Origin: CAYOUV01 sp963790075
GTDB lineage: Bacteria; Chloroflexota; Anaerolineae; Anaerolineales; Villigracilaceae
Length of the DNA: 64,000 bases
Assembly (NCBI GenBank): GCA_963790075.1
Contig: CAWBNG010000007.1
Coordinates: 1-64,000, forward strand
Direction: 5' to 3'
Position numbers and translations under genes: made by a program. Below the pieces are notes generated by a model. The model made no database searches and had not been told where the DNA came from. It was given only the letters and a program-made list of their open reading frames with translations. Shown piece after piece: positions 1 through 10,622 of the stretch; the first letter of the stretch is position 1; each line of letters begins with the position of its first letter.

Positions 1-132
1 TGGCACTTCGTGTGCAGTGATCGCCTCTCCGGCAATCTCTATATTATCTACACTATCTAATATCCTTTTCCACCCTTCACGAGCTATATACTGATCATCA
101 GCCAAAAAAACTCGGATAATAGGCTTATCCAT
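1..132 (-). CDS. Response regulator, receiver domain N-terminus (partial, runs off the window)
   Basis: Only the first 44 codons are inside the window. The start is the ATG at 132-130, 19 bases after the stop of the upstream histidine kinase gene, so the two are a kinase-regulator pair in one operon. The protein begins MDKPIIRVFLADDQ, the beta-1 strand and acidic pocket (ADD) of a CheY-like receiver, followed by the first helix (IAREGWKRIL). The phosphoacceptor Asp and any output domain lie outside the window. It probably takes phosphate from the kinase at 152-3543. No indel is visible in this short piece. Confidence 0.75.
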   Translation of the reverse strand, partial: MDKPIIRVFLADDQYIAREGWKRILDSVDNIEIAGEAITAHEVP

Positions 133-151
133 TAGTCTGCTCCTTATTTTA

Positions 152-3100
152 TCAACCATCAAGGTACTTCGCGTAAAAAGTAACTTGGGTTCCCTTATTG
201 GGCTTTGTTCTAATATTCAAATTTGCTTTATACCGCCCCATGAATTTACTTGTTTTTCCAATTGCCTCATCCTATCTATACAACCCCCTCTCGAAAGGCT
301 TCTTTTCCCACTCCATTATCTATTACTTAATGATAAATTTATAATCTTTAAAATATAATTTTATTTTTATTGTGATTTTCGGATTATCAATTATTCCGGA
401 ATGGAATATTGCATTCGACAATGCCTCCGATGCAATTCGAATGATTGTGTTTTCAAAGGTGTCTCGATTTCAACATTATCAGGACAAAATAAATCAATCT
501 TCATTGGAATATCTTCATTATATTGTGGAATGACTCGTTTTCTCCAAGCATCAATAAGACGTACTAATCCTTCCTTCAGGTCATTTGCCTCCAAGCAATC
601 ATTGATAATCATGGTATGGAGGGCTTTTAACTCATTCACACTATTCCGCGCATTATACAAAAGGTCTGGCAATATTTTATTAACTTCTTCGTTATTATTA
701 CGATCAACCGCATCTTTGAGTTGTTCTATCGGTGCAAGGACACCAAAGCGATACCAGTTGATCAAAAAATGTAAATCGTCTTCAAGTCCCTTCCTTTCCC
801 ATTTTTTTATAGCCTCATATCGACCAATTCGGTCTAATGCTTCGCCTGCTTCTCGAGCTAGTGTAATCAATCGAGATTTATCATCATCGTCAAAATTCTT
901 GGGTCCATGTCGACCTATTTTGTTTTCAAGTGTTAAAACTCCTATTACATTTTGGTTTTTATCCATTACAGGAACCATCAAGATCGAAACGCATTTCCGA
1001 CTAGACAAGTATTTCAAATGATCTTTTTTCTCGCCCCAATTAGGGTGAGATTTATATCCCTGATTGTTGAATAATACAATTTCGCCCGTAGCCGCAACAT
1101 AACTTGTCAAGCCTTGTTTTGGCTCGGAAGATATCGGTGTTCGACGACCAATATAATCGGGACCTGACAAATAAGATGAATGCGATAATTCAATCTCTTT
1201 ATCTCTCACCATGAACAAATTACATCCTTCAGCGCTTATAAGTTTAGATCCCACTTGAACAACTACTTCCCCAAGAGTTTGGAAGTCGTCTCCGCGTGCA
1301 AGTTCTTCGCTAATTGTGTCAATGAACGACTTAGTACGATCTTTTTGGTCCGATAGCCTACTTTGATAATGCGATAACTCAATCGCCCATGCCGCAATAT
1401 TCGCAAAAAGATCGATTTGCTCGATTGAATGTGATGTGGAATATGATCCATCGACCGGCACATCCATTGTTAAACAATCCAAGTACCTGACCAGATGGAC
1501 CAATAAGGGGGGTTAAGATAGCATTGTATGCTTTCCAGCCCGATTGCTTATTGCGTTGGGCTGGTGGAATATAAAAATAATCATCAGCGACTTTTCGCCA
1601 TAATGGATCATTGTGCGGAATGATATAGGATCGCCCTGCTTGGTAAGCCTCATCAAAAAATGGTTCTAATGCTGAATAAGGCATTTTCTTTCCAATAAGT
1701 TTAGTCGATTCTCGTTGAGTGAATTCTCCAAGAGCAATTGTGACAAGATCATTTGTGCTCTTATCCAATAATCTTATCCTCGCCATTTTGAAATCAAGTA
1801 ATTTTATAGCTAACTCGGCAATCTGCTTACATAAAACATCATCCTTCGCACCGAAGTCAAAATACCTGACTTCGTTGAGAATTCGGCTTAATAATACCTC
1901 CTTGCCTTTTCCATTCTTCAAATTCACGGAATTTTGTGATTACCAAGGATGCTTGATTTGCCAAAGACAATATTGCCATTTCATCATCAGGCGAGAAAGC
2001 ATCAATTTCATTGCAACATATACTTATAGTTCCATAATCTGTTTCTGAAATTGGGTCAAAAAGAGGGCAGACCAAAATTGATTTGATATTATCTTCTCCG
2101 TCGATATTTATATACCAAGGATGTTGAGCAACATCATTTGCGACGACGGGCTCTTTTAATTTCAGCGCCATTCCAGCAAGTCCCTGACCATAAACAAAAC
2201 TTGACGGAGAAATTTTATAATCTTCCAAATCCCACTCGATTGGAACAAGTTTGCCGTCTTTATGGTTCTTATTTGACGCCCCTGCTTTTTCATCATAACG
2301 ATGTAGTATGCAGGGAGACGCATTTGGGATAATGGCCTTTACCTCACGTAAAAGTATGGAGAATAGCTCCTTTTCATTTCGTGCCCTAGCGAATTTTTGA
2401 GTAATAGTTCTGCTTCGAATTTCCCTAATTTTCACTTGCCTATGAATTAGGCTGTTTTCGACCGCGCTGCTCGCTAAGTAACTGAACCCTGACAATAACT
2501 CCTTTGATGTCGCATCAAATTGATTGGGCCGATCATGGGCAACACTTATTACCCCTATGACTACGCCTTCGCGATTAAATAATGGGGCAGCATTTATCGA
2601 CTGAGAACTTACAAGTGAAAAATTTCGAGTATATATCCTTATCGTTGTAATAAGCATTCATATCGGAACAACTAAATGGTTGACCAGTAGCCAATACAGA
2701 GCATTTTCTGGCGACGTCTTCAATCGAGTATCCTTCCTTTAAACTAAATCCAATACTTGCATGCCCAAGATAACTTTTTGTCTTTGCATCAATAATTATT
2801 ACCATCGCTCTTTGTGCCTTCGTAAAATTATTGGCTAATTCGACAATTTTTTTGATGAGTTCTTGTAGTTCCAGGGTTTGATGCAAAGGAATAGCAAAGT
2901 GGTTGATCAGGTCAGAACCAACAATCACATTTTGATCCAGCCAATAAAAAATAAAGCTTAGAGTAAATAATGCAGCTATCGAAATAGATAATGGAATTAT
3001 CGCCACCGGATTGTTTTGATTTAGAATTAACCCACCCAAAACCATTCCGGCAACAGACGACATCAGAGCAAATAAAAACCACCTTTTAGTATTCGGAAAA

Positions 3101-3543
3101 TATACAATTGATGCAAATATTGGAACTATATAAAAAAGGCTTGTGACAGAGGTTGCACGCGACGATAATGAGACCAGCCATGTTATTGCAAGAATATTAA
3201 TAATGATTCTAATAATCCTAAAAAAATCTCTATCGAATTGATATTTCCAATGTACACGAACAATTTCCAGAAGTATCAGATAGGAAAAATACGATAACAC
3301 CCATGGCCATACATGAATAAAACCTTTTTCGAAAATACCAAATACCGCGAGGTAAATTACGACTACACCAAGGAAAAATCCCAATAACCGATAAAACAAA
3401 CCGGTTATTTCGCGAAGTTTCGGATCTGTAGTACGCCAAAGGCTGGATGGAGGTCGGTCAGACAAAATATCAGTCTGCCAATTTTTTAGGCGACCGATTG
3501 AGATTATGTGTTCTTCCGGTTCTTCAAATACCAGCACCTTCAT
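152..3543 (-). pseudogene. Membrane-anchored multi-GAF sensor histidine kinase, broken by at least five indels
   Basis: Read across frames, this is one kinase of about 1,120 residues starting at the ATG at 3543. Residues about 60-210 hold five or six membrane helices. A GAF domain follows, then GAF-like segments at about 2640-1920, 1920-1480 and 1480-850. A NarL/DegS-type dimerisation segment with the phosphoacceptor motif DDLH lies near 780, and an HATPase with N box IRIASEALSNA lies near 430. The ATPase G box (DNGVGKEAF) and the C-terminus, which ends KGTQVTFYAKYLDG at 152, are each in other frames. Shifts fall near 2640, 1918, 1478, 445 and 300-240. One extra T in the T-run near 445, or one A fewer near 1918, restores frame. 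The last gene of the restriction island follows it. It resembles the kinase at 22950-26246. Either it is a pseudogene or these are assembly errors. Confidence 0.8.
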
Positions 3544-3716
3544 GGGGGATTTTTTTTCGGTCGATCATCAAATACTCATCTCCGTTTTTCTGTCACAAGC
3601 GAATTTCTTTTTCCCAACGTCGGATAAATTATGTACGATTGTATATACAAATCAAAGGGTCAAAAGAATGTCTTTTTTTATGAAAAAGAGCTATGGATGA
3701 TAGCTCTTAAGCACTA

Positions 3717-4257
3717 TCACAAGGTTTTATGTCCAGTTAATGTTTCATGATAAATTTCTTCCAGTAATTCAGCTGGGTCAACCCCAACTGCTTTTTGGGC
3801 TAACAGACCGCGAATGAGAGGGGAGAAAGAAACAAAACCAATAGTTGACTGTTCTTGTATAAGGCATATTGTGCCAAGTCAATAGAATTTGGGGAATTAA
3901 TGTGGGAAACGAGAATACCGAATTTGCCTATATCAGTTGTAAGGAGTTTACCTAGCCGATCAAAGTGTTCTGCTTTAATGCAAGTATATTTCTAACGTTG
4001 AATAAAATTCTTTCGGCTTGATGCTTTTCAAAAACCATTTCCCAGAATGGATGCGTACGCCTGTTCAAAAAAATTAGGTTATATTCCGACTTGTTGGAAA
4101 TAACGTGTAATTGATGCTGCATATTACTAATGTGGGGCGAGAATAAAAATTGAAGGATATTCCCCATTAATTCTTCGTAGGATTTCGGCTTGCTTATCAT
4201 CGATACTGAACTGCTCAAGACGCTGTACAAAATACGCACATCGTCTTTTTGGTTCAT
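3717..4257 (-). pseudogene. Restriction-endonuclease-fold-like protein, frameshifted; catalytic residues appear replaced
   Basis: The ATG at 4257 opens a 101-residue frame (MNQKDDVRILYSVLSSS). The chain continues in a second frame as EHFDRLGKLLTTDIGKFGILVS and in a third as RGLLAQKAVGVDPAELLEEI, ending at 3717, for about 178 residues in all. The layout (LIFLNRRTHPFWEMVFEK, then a strand, a helix with LGKLL, and a GILVS strand) resembles the core of Mrr-like PD-(D/E)XK enzymes. Where such enzymes usually carry Asp and Glu-x-Lys, this protein has Asn (YNLIF) and Asn-Val-Arg (FNVRN). These lie inside one frame, so indels do not explain them. It may be an inactive nuclease fold used for binding. 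Family assignment is inference; it is safer to call it an unknown protein of the island. Confidence 0.45.
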
Positions 4258-4651
4258 GACTTAAACCCCTAATTAGATTTATAAGGTCACTTCTTTTGAA
4301 AGGGGCTTGGATTGCCTCATTCAGGCTCCGGCAGTTTGCGCCCTCATGATTTCATTATCCGTGTCAACAGCCAACACAACTTTGCAATGTAGTTTACCGG
4401 ATCGTTTCAATATTTCAATTAAATTATTTCCATCAGTCTTAAAAAGACATGGGAGAACTTGAAAGTACGATCTCAAATCTAGGAAGAGAAGTCAGACTTT
4501 CAATCACATCTTCAGGATGTACTCCTCCGATAATTTCAAAATCTTTAGCTTTGGATAGCAGCGCTATCCAGCCCTCAATAGCCAACGGCTCATCATCTAC
4601 CAATAAAATGCGGATTTTTCCAATAGGATTGAGAGTTTCATCTTCTAACAT
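4254..4651 (-). pseudogene. Single-domain response regulator (receiver), frameshifted
   Basis: It starts at the ATG at 4651 behind a good ribosome binding site (GAGGAGTAGAA), 9 bases after the methyltransferase stop, so it belongs to the restriction operon. The first 57 residues are a clear receiver N-terminus: IRILLVDDEPLAIEGW with the acidic pair DDE. The next pieces, in other frames, are TDGNNLIEILKRSGKLHCKV and QAPFKRSDLINLIRGL, matching alpha-3 to alpha-5 with the conserved Lys (PFK). No DNA-binding domain follows, so it would be receiver-only. The 3' end is uncertain. A single extra G in the G-run would place the stop in an ATGA overlap with the next gene. The phosphoacceptor region falls at a frame break. 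Confidence 0.65.
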
Positions 4652-4660
4652 TTCTACTCC

Positions 4661-7448
4661 TCACACCTCATACACCTTCAACACCTCATCCCCATAGTGA
4701 TTGATGACCTTGACGGCGATCTTGCCGCTTTCGGGCTTCTCAAAGGGATAGTATGTCGTCTGAGTACAGCGCGCTCCAGGCGGCTTCGTCGATTTCGGCG
4801 CGCAGGGCGCGTTTGAGTTTGTCGTAGGGTTCGTCGGCGCCGGTGAAGTAGGCGTGGCGGACGAAGAAGACTCTCCCCGTTGTAGTCGGTGTCGATGAAC
4901 CAGCAGGCGATGTCGTCGGTGGAGCTGGAGCGGATTTCGCCGGTGGTGGGGTCGTAAATATCCACGCCATTGATCGTGACGGTAAACTGGCCATCAGGCT
5001 GCAGGGTCCATGGAGAGATCCGGCTCGCCGAAGACCATGAACAGATTGCCCGCTCCGGTCTTCTTGAGCAGCTCGTCGCCCATCGCCAGGTCCGGGTTCA
5101 TGCGGGTGGCAGGACGGTCAGTTTGCCGTAGCGTTTGATTTCTTCGGAGACGTGCGGGTCGAAGGCGAATCCGCAGAGATCAGCAGGTCGAAGCCCAGGC
5201 CCTGGACGGCTTCTTTGGCGGCTTCTTTGATCTGTCCGGGCCGACGGTGCCGTGTTCGGGACCGATGGAGACGGCGACGCGTTTGCTGGCCCTACCGGCC
5301 CCTCTCCGCGGGAGGGGAGTTCTCGGTGTATTCGCCGGCGGCGTGCAGCCAGAGCCCGGCGTAGGGTTCGAGCCGGTCGAATTTGAGCCGCTCGTTTTTG
5401 TGGTGTTCTGCACGCCGGCCTTTTTCAGGTTTTCGATGATCATGTGGCACGAAGCCGTCAGTTGATTTGTTTCCTGCGGCTGTCGGTGGGGTCATCTGTG
5501 GACAGGACGCGGTGCGGGGAGAGGCTTTCGACGGTGAAGGGGCCGGTGACCCGCAGGCATTTCTTGTCTTCGTAGGGCTGGTCGTAGAGCAGTTCGCTGT
5601 CGGCGCGGCGGGCGATGGAGGCGTCGATTTCTTACTGGCGTTTGCGGCGCATGTCCCAATATTTTTGGACGGCCGCTGGCATGGGCGGCTCCGTTCGGGG
5701 ATTTCCTCGGACTTTCGCGGGATCTGCCACTCTTCCCATTTCTTCCAGCAGCGGTTGATCTCGGCCCGCAGTTCTTCCAGCGGAGCTTCCCAGCGGGCGT
5801 GGATCTCGTCGATCTCTTCGTTGTTGGCGATGGATTTGAGCGTGATGTGCGGTACACGCTTGTAGACGAAGCCTTTTTTGATGTCACCGCCGGTGGACGG
5901 AAGCGGGACGGGCGGCAGGATGCCGGTCTCTTCGGCTTCTTTGAGGGCGCCTTCGGGCGAATCGGACAGGATGTAGTAGGGGAAGCGCCCAGCCATCAGA
6001 CGGGTGCGGGCCAGGGCGATGGACACCCGGGATGTGTCGATGGTGATCCAGCGCCGTCCCCATTGCTCGGCGACGTAGGCGGTGGTGCCAGAGCCGCAGG
6101 TAGGGTCAAGCACCAGGTCGCCGGGATCAGTTGTCATCAGCATACAACGCTCACAACTTTTTACATTTGTCTGAACTACATATATTTTGTCTGATAATCC
6201 CCCTGTCATATCGGTCCAAACATTGGTAATTATATTGACTGGAAAATCATCAAAATATCGCACATATCTTAATGTGCTGGCAGGGGCTAATGAATCGATC
6301 TGCTGCCAATAACCTGTCATTCCAATTTCATTGGTTTTCCAAACGCTTGGAAGAGGGTAAATTTTGTCCCTCAAAATATAATCAAAAAGTGTTTTATCTA
6401 CTCCTGATGAGAAGTTAAATTATCGTGACGAAACAACTTTGCTTTCTTTGAGGAATGATGCAACTCGATTTATCGTCTTGAAACCCTAACTTTTTCCCCA
6501 TTAGGGAAACAAGCCCAATATGTAATATAATGCTCCTTGCCACCTAAAGATTTTTCGTAAAGAGAGAGCGGTATTTCACATTGGTTTATTTTTTGCATAC
6601 CAAAGGATGTAATCAGCCACGCTTTAAAGGATTGTCTTTGTTGCCTCAGCCAGCTCGTTGTTTTTTGGACGTGATTTCAGAAACAAAATTTTCGCTACCA
6701 AAAACTTCATCCAATATATCTACGCACTAAGTGAACATTTTCATCACCGATTTGAACGAAAACGCTTCCGGTTTCGGTTAAAAAATCCGGGTTACGGCCA
6801 ACCGGTCACGCAGGTACGCCAGATACGAGTGAATGCCCAGTTCCCAGGTATCCCGAAAGGCTTTGATCTGCTCCGGCTGGCGGGTGGCATCTTCCACCTT
6901 GCCGTCCTTCACATCCCGTTTGCGGGTCGAAACCTGCCAGTTCGAGCCAAACTTGATGCCGTAAGGCGGGTCGATGTAGATCATCTGCACCTGGCCTTTG
7001 AGTTCCTCCTTCTCGGCCAGCGAGGTCATCACCATCAGCGAATCGCCCAGGATCATGCGGTTGGTCCAGTTTTGCTGGTGATGGTAAAAGTCCACCCGGT
7101 CTTCGAAGGCCAGCCGTTGAAATCGTTGAATAGCATGGGCTGCGCGGCTCCCCTTCTTCAGGCTTGCGCGCGCACCAACTCGATGATATCCTGCGGCTTG
7201 ATGTGCTCCTGGATGTAAATCGGCACCGCCGGTACGGCTAAGTCGGCCTGATCCTGCTCATCCTTGCCCTTCCAGACCAACTGCGGGTCCAGTGACGGGT
7301 CACGCGGGTAGAGCACGGTCTTGGGCTTTTCTCGTCCTCGGCGATAAAGTCCCGCAGTTCCTCGGTCGGGATGTTGGCACGTTTATCCTTGTCTTCGAGG
7401 GAGGTAATCGGGGTGGGGGAGGATTTTTTACTCTTTCGGAGGCGGCAT
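4661..7448 (-). pseudogene. Type III-like site-specific DNA methyltransferase (Mod), multiply frameshifted
   Basis: It probably starts at the ATG at 7448, behind AGGAGA and 21 bases after the DUF4209-like gene, and stops at 4661, a span of about 929 codons. Readable pieces in order are an N-terminal region with KRANIPTEELRDFIAEDE; motif IV MIYIDPPYGIKFGSNW at about 6945-6990; motif I DLVLDPTCGSGTTAYVAEQW at about 6060-6120; and a C-terminus ending HYGDEVLKVYEV. The order DPPY before the SAM-binding motif is the beta class used by type III Mod proteins. It would methylate adenine at the recognition site and pair with Res at 10623-13632. At least six indels are needed. Adding one C to the C-run near 7330 restores SPKTVLYPRDP. 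Both catalytic motifs are intact. Confidence 0.85.
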
Positions 7449-7469
7449 CGGCTTTCTCCTGCGCAGCAA

Positions 7470-9226
7470 TTATTGCATACAACAAATGTGTAATATAAGC
7501 CACCAAATGTAAACGGCAGTATAAGAATAGAAGTGTCCATGCTCAAGCAGACCATGTGCCAGCAAATTCCTGAAATTGCTACCAAACCTGCTTGTAAGAG
7601 TGCTTCGCAAACTAAAGATAATATCCTCGTGGAATATTTTGGCAGTTTCAGGCATATCAAGTAGTTTATTTAGATCGAATTCTTCCTGGATGCCATCGGG
7701 ACTTATTCCCTGAAGTCACAATTCCATTCCTGTTTAGCAAATATCTAATAGAGTTTTCTACTTGTGGAAGAAGAAGATGTAAAGCAACAACAAATCACCT
7801 TGTAGACCTGATAACAATCCTTGTGCAAAATAAGTTGTTGGTTTTGGGGTATGAAGGATTACGAGTTACGATTTCTGAAAAATCTTGAATCGAAGGGTTG
7901 TGTTCGGTAAGGAAAAGTTGACGAGTGTTTTCGATTACTGCTCCACGAGCTTGAATTTCGAAATTTGCCCAGTGGAACATCTCTGCGTCTTTGGCTTGCT
8001 CACTTTCTTTTTCTGAACCGGTAAGTATGGAGCCTCTTTGTCCAACAACTCTACCTGTTGCATCTATAACCTGTTTGGGATATAGCTAGCAAGGGAGAGT
8101 TAGTAGCCATTTCTTCTACCAGCTTTACCATGCCCTTTTTACTGACAAGCGCTGAACCCATTGCAAGAGTAAAAATAGCATCAAGAAAGTTCTTACCTTT
8201 TATTCGGGAAAAGAAAGCCTCAATATCAGGGTAAAATCAATTGTCTCAGACTGGAATTGGCCCAATTCTTCCAGGGATTGCTTTTGATACTCAAGCATCG
8301 TCTTATGCAATTCGTTTTGTCTATCTTTGGTTCCAGGAATTTGCCTAAGCGTTTCTATTGCAGATTGAATATTGTAGCAGCAACCATGTGACCACGACCA
8401 TTCTTGATATTTTCTTCAGCTTCAAGAATATAGGTTGATGCAATCTTTTCCAAAATAGCAATTTCCCCTGGTTGATCCTTTGCTATTCGATGCCATTTTA
8501 TTTCGATTTCCCAAGTTCTTCTTGCCGGATACCAGTCTTTGTTTTCTTCTTGGTTAAGCGCGAGTTCCTCCGCGAATTTTGCATCTTAATCGGATCGCCC
8601 TGTTGTATTCAAGTAACAGTTCCATGAGGTCCACAATAAAACTTGCGTTCTTTTTAGAATATTTTTCAATCAATACTTCAAATTCCCCAACTATTTTTGG
8701 AAACCATTGGGTTCCGCGCCCTAAGTTGCTGCTAAATGAACCGAACGGGTTAGCTTAAAATTCCGTAGTGCGGAAACTCCATTCCAAGAGTTGTTTTCCG
8801 AATTTTAAGTACAATTCAATTGCCAATTCTGCAACAGAAAAGTTCCCCTGATGTTTCTGTCCAGATAATATCTGCAATACGAGCCCCTGAGTTCTGCATC
8901 AGTACAACCTGGAAGCCATTCTTTTAGCACTTCCAAATGTTAATCGTAAAAATCAGCGACAATAGCTGATCTAGACCCATCTGCCCAAGTGACTAATGGT
9001 GCAAATATTTCAAATGTTCTGACGGTTGCAACATCATTGATGTCATGTCACTAAATAATAGCGATAGCTGTTGCTTTTTTTCATCCCCCTTGTTTTTTGC
9101 TTCTGTGGTTGCTGCACTAAAAGCATGGCAATATTGTTCGCATACTCTCTCGGAAGAATCCTTAATAATACTTGCCCAATCAAATTGGTTTAGATCATCT
9201 AAGGCGAAAACAAATTCAGCACGCAT
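7470..9226 (-). pseudogene. DUF4209-like protein, heavily frameshifted
   Basis: The span of about 585 codons starts at the ATG at 9226 (MRAEFVFALDDLNQFDW) and ends at 7470, between the nuclease-like gene and mod. Recoverable pieces include PLVTWADGSRSAIVADFYD, LEVLKEWLPGCTDAELRGLV, FHWANFEIQARGAVIENTR and the C-terminal RFGSNFRNLLAHGLLEHGHF followed by a Trp-rich helix. The C-terminal R-N-x-x-A-H-G signature in a helical protein of about 600 residues is what I recall of DUF4209 proteins, and the motif is HEPN-like in form. Function is unknown. Its place inside the restriction operon suggests an accessory role. Many breaks mean no long frame survives between 7990 and 8990. Confidence 0.55.
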
Positions 9227-9250
9227 TTAGTCTACTCCTGTTGGCTCTGG

Positions 9251-10079
9251 TTATTGCTCCGACAATATGGCAGCGCACACCGAGATTTCCTGCAAATATG
9301 GTAATCTCTGATGGATGGAGTATGCGACCAAAATAGCATCTACCAGCGCCGGGTTCCCATGTCCTTTTTCGTCTTGCATCAAGGCACGATATTTAACGGC
9401 TTGATAAATCCCTTTGACCAACTCGCCGGGGTCACCGTTCTTGATCTCGACCACAGCCCAACCTCGTTGCCCAGGTCAAAGACTACGTCACAGCGGTCAC
9501 CGGAGATAAAGAGAAATTCGATTTCGGCTGGGTGAAATCGAGTTAAGCCCGATTTCTTCCGGATGGGCAGCAATGTATCCCTTGAGCAGGCGGTGTACCT
9601 TGCCTTCGCCGAGGCCGCCATTCCCTTGCCGCTCCAGATAACCGGCATATGCGCGTCCACGGGCATCCAGGTCTTTGGGTTCAGGATGTGCAAGAAGGGT
9701 ATAATCCAAGTTCATTTAGTAAATCGTCCCACCCCCGGAAAGCAAAGACTTCGTCGCGGAACTTCTCAAACTTCGTTGTGTGTATTCTTCTTTGCTCAGG
9801 TGGGCTGTCCCTTCCGGCAGCCAGTCTTTCTCCGGGCAATTTCGGCTGCTCGGCATTGACAACAATGGCATTGATCAATGGCATATTCTTGGGAATACCA
9901 GATTTCATCTCGCAGACAACCGAGGAATATGACTTACAACACGGTGATGAACAACCAATTTTATGAACAGCTAATTCACCATAGGTTATACGTGTCTTAT
10001 CGACTTCTGGGCATTTAATGTACCAGATAGGGGTAAAGCGGTCATGGCGTATTCTCCAGATTTTTTTCAGTAAGCTCAT
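9251..10079 (-). pseudogene. PD-(D/E)XK nuclease-like protein in the restriction operon, frameshifted
   Basis: The ATG at 10079 opens MSLLKKIWRIRHDRF. An N-terminal segment with ITYGELA and LINAIVVNAEQPKLPGE follows, a pattern that recalls a winged-helix-like module. The chain then continues over two frame changes. Near 9480-9440 the sequence reads DVVFDLGNEV and then VVEIKNGDPGELVKGIYQAV, which is the Asp...Glu-x-Lys core of a PD-(D/E)XK nuclease with the helix after it. One extra G in the run at about 9460 joins the halves. Full length would be about 276 residues. It lies 24 bases before the DUF4209-like gene and 28 bases after the small membrane protein. It could be an extra nuclease or DNA-binding partner of the type III system; the substrate is unknown. 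Confidence 0.6.
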
Positions 10080-10107
10080 TTATAACTCACTCTTTGAATC
10101 TAAATAT

Positions 10108-10614
10108 CTATCCTATTTTCTTAGTTATATATTCTAGCATTCTCGGATTGTTAGTTGCTAATCCAATCTGCATCCGATGCTCCCACTCCTTGTCGAACCT
10201 TCCACCGAAGATTCCAGAGGTTGAAACCTTGTATTCTCCTTCCTCACTGGTAACTTCGATTTCAATCAACCTAATATCGAGCGGGGTGTCTGAATTTCAT
10301 CGCGAAATCCTGCTATAGGCACAAAAATATTTGCTTAGACTCCTGTTTCGCCCAGCTTCTTTTCGGAACCAGAGCGATACCGCACACGCCCTTTCACCTT
10401 TTTCGATTTAGCATATAACTTGGATATGGTAATCGGTCTGCGGCCGGTGTTCTGTGGCTTTCACCATGTAAGCACTTCCCGCATTTGTTTGCGCCTTGAA
10501 ATCAAGCACAATCTTCAAATGGCCGCGGTCGCGTCGGTAGGTCAGCCAGGAAATCCAAAGCGCGATCAGGCTTATCCCAAAAGCTGCTAGGGAGATTATG
10601 TCCGAGGTGTCCAA
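10108..10614 (-). pseudogene. Small membrane protein of the restriction operon, frameshifted
   Basis: It probably starts at TTG 10614, with AGGAGA just upstream and 8 bases after the res stop. The N-terminus (TLDTSDIISLAAFGISLIAL, then WISWLTYRRDRGHLKI) is one transmembrane helix followed by a basic stretch. The rest is a soluble beta-rich part read from other frames: NTGRRPITISKLYAKSK, IFVPIAGFRDEI, PLDIRLIEIEVTSEEGEYKV, and an end at RMLEYITKKIG, about 168 residues in total. At least three indels are present. I do not recognise a family. One-helix proteins with such a domain are often found beside defence genes, and the position inside the operon is the main clue. Confidence 0.5.
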
Positions 10615-10622
10615 AGTTTCTC

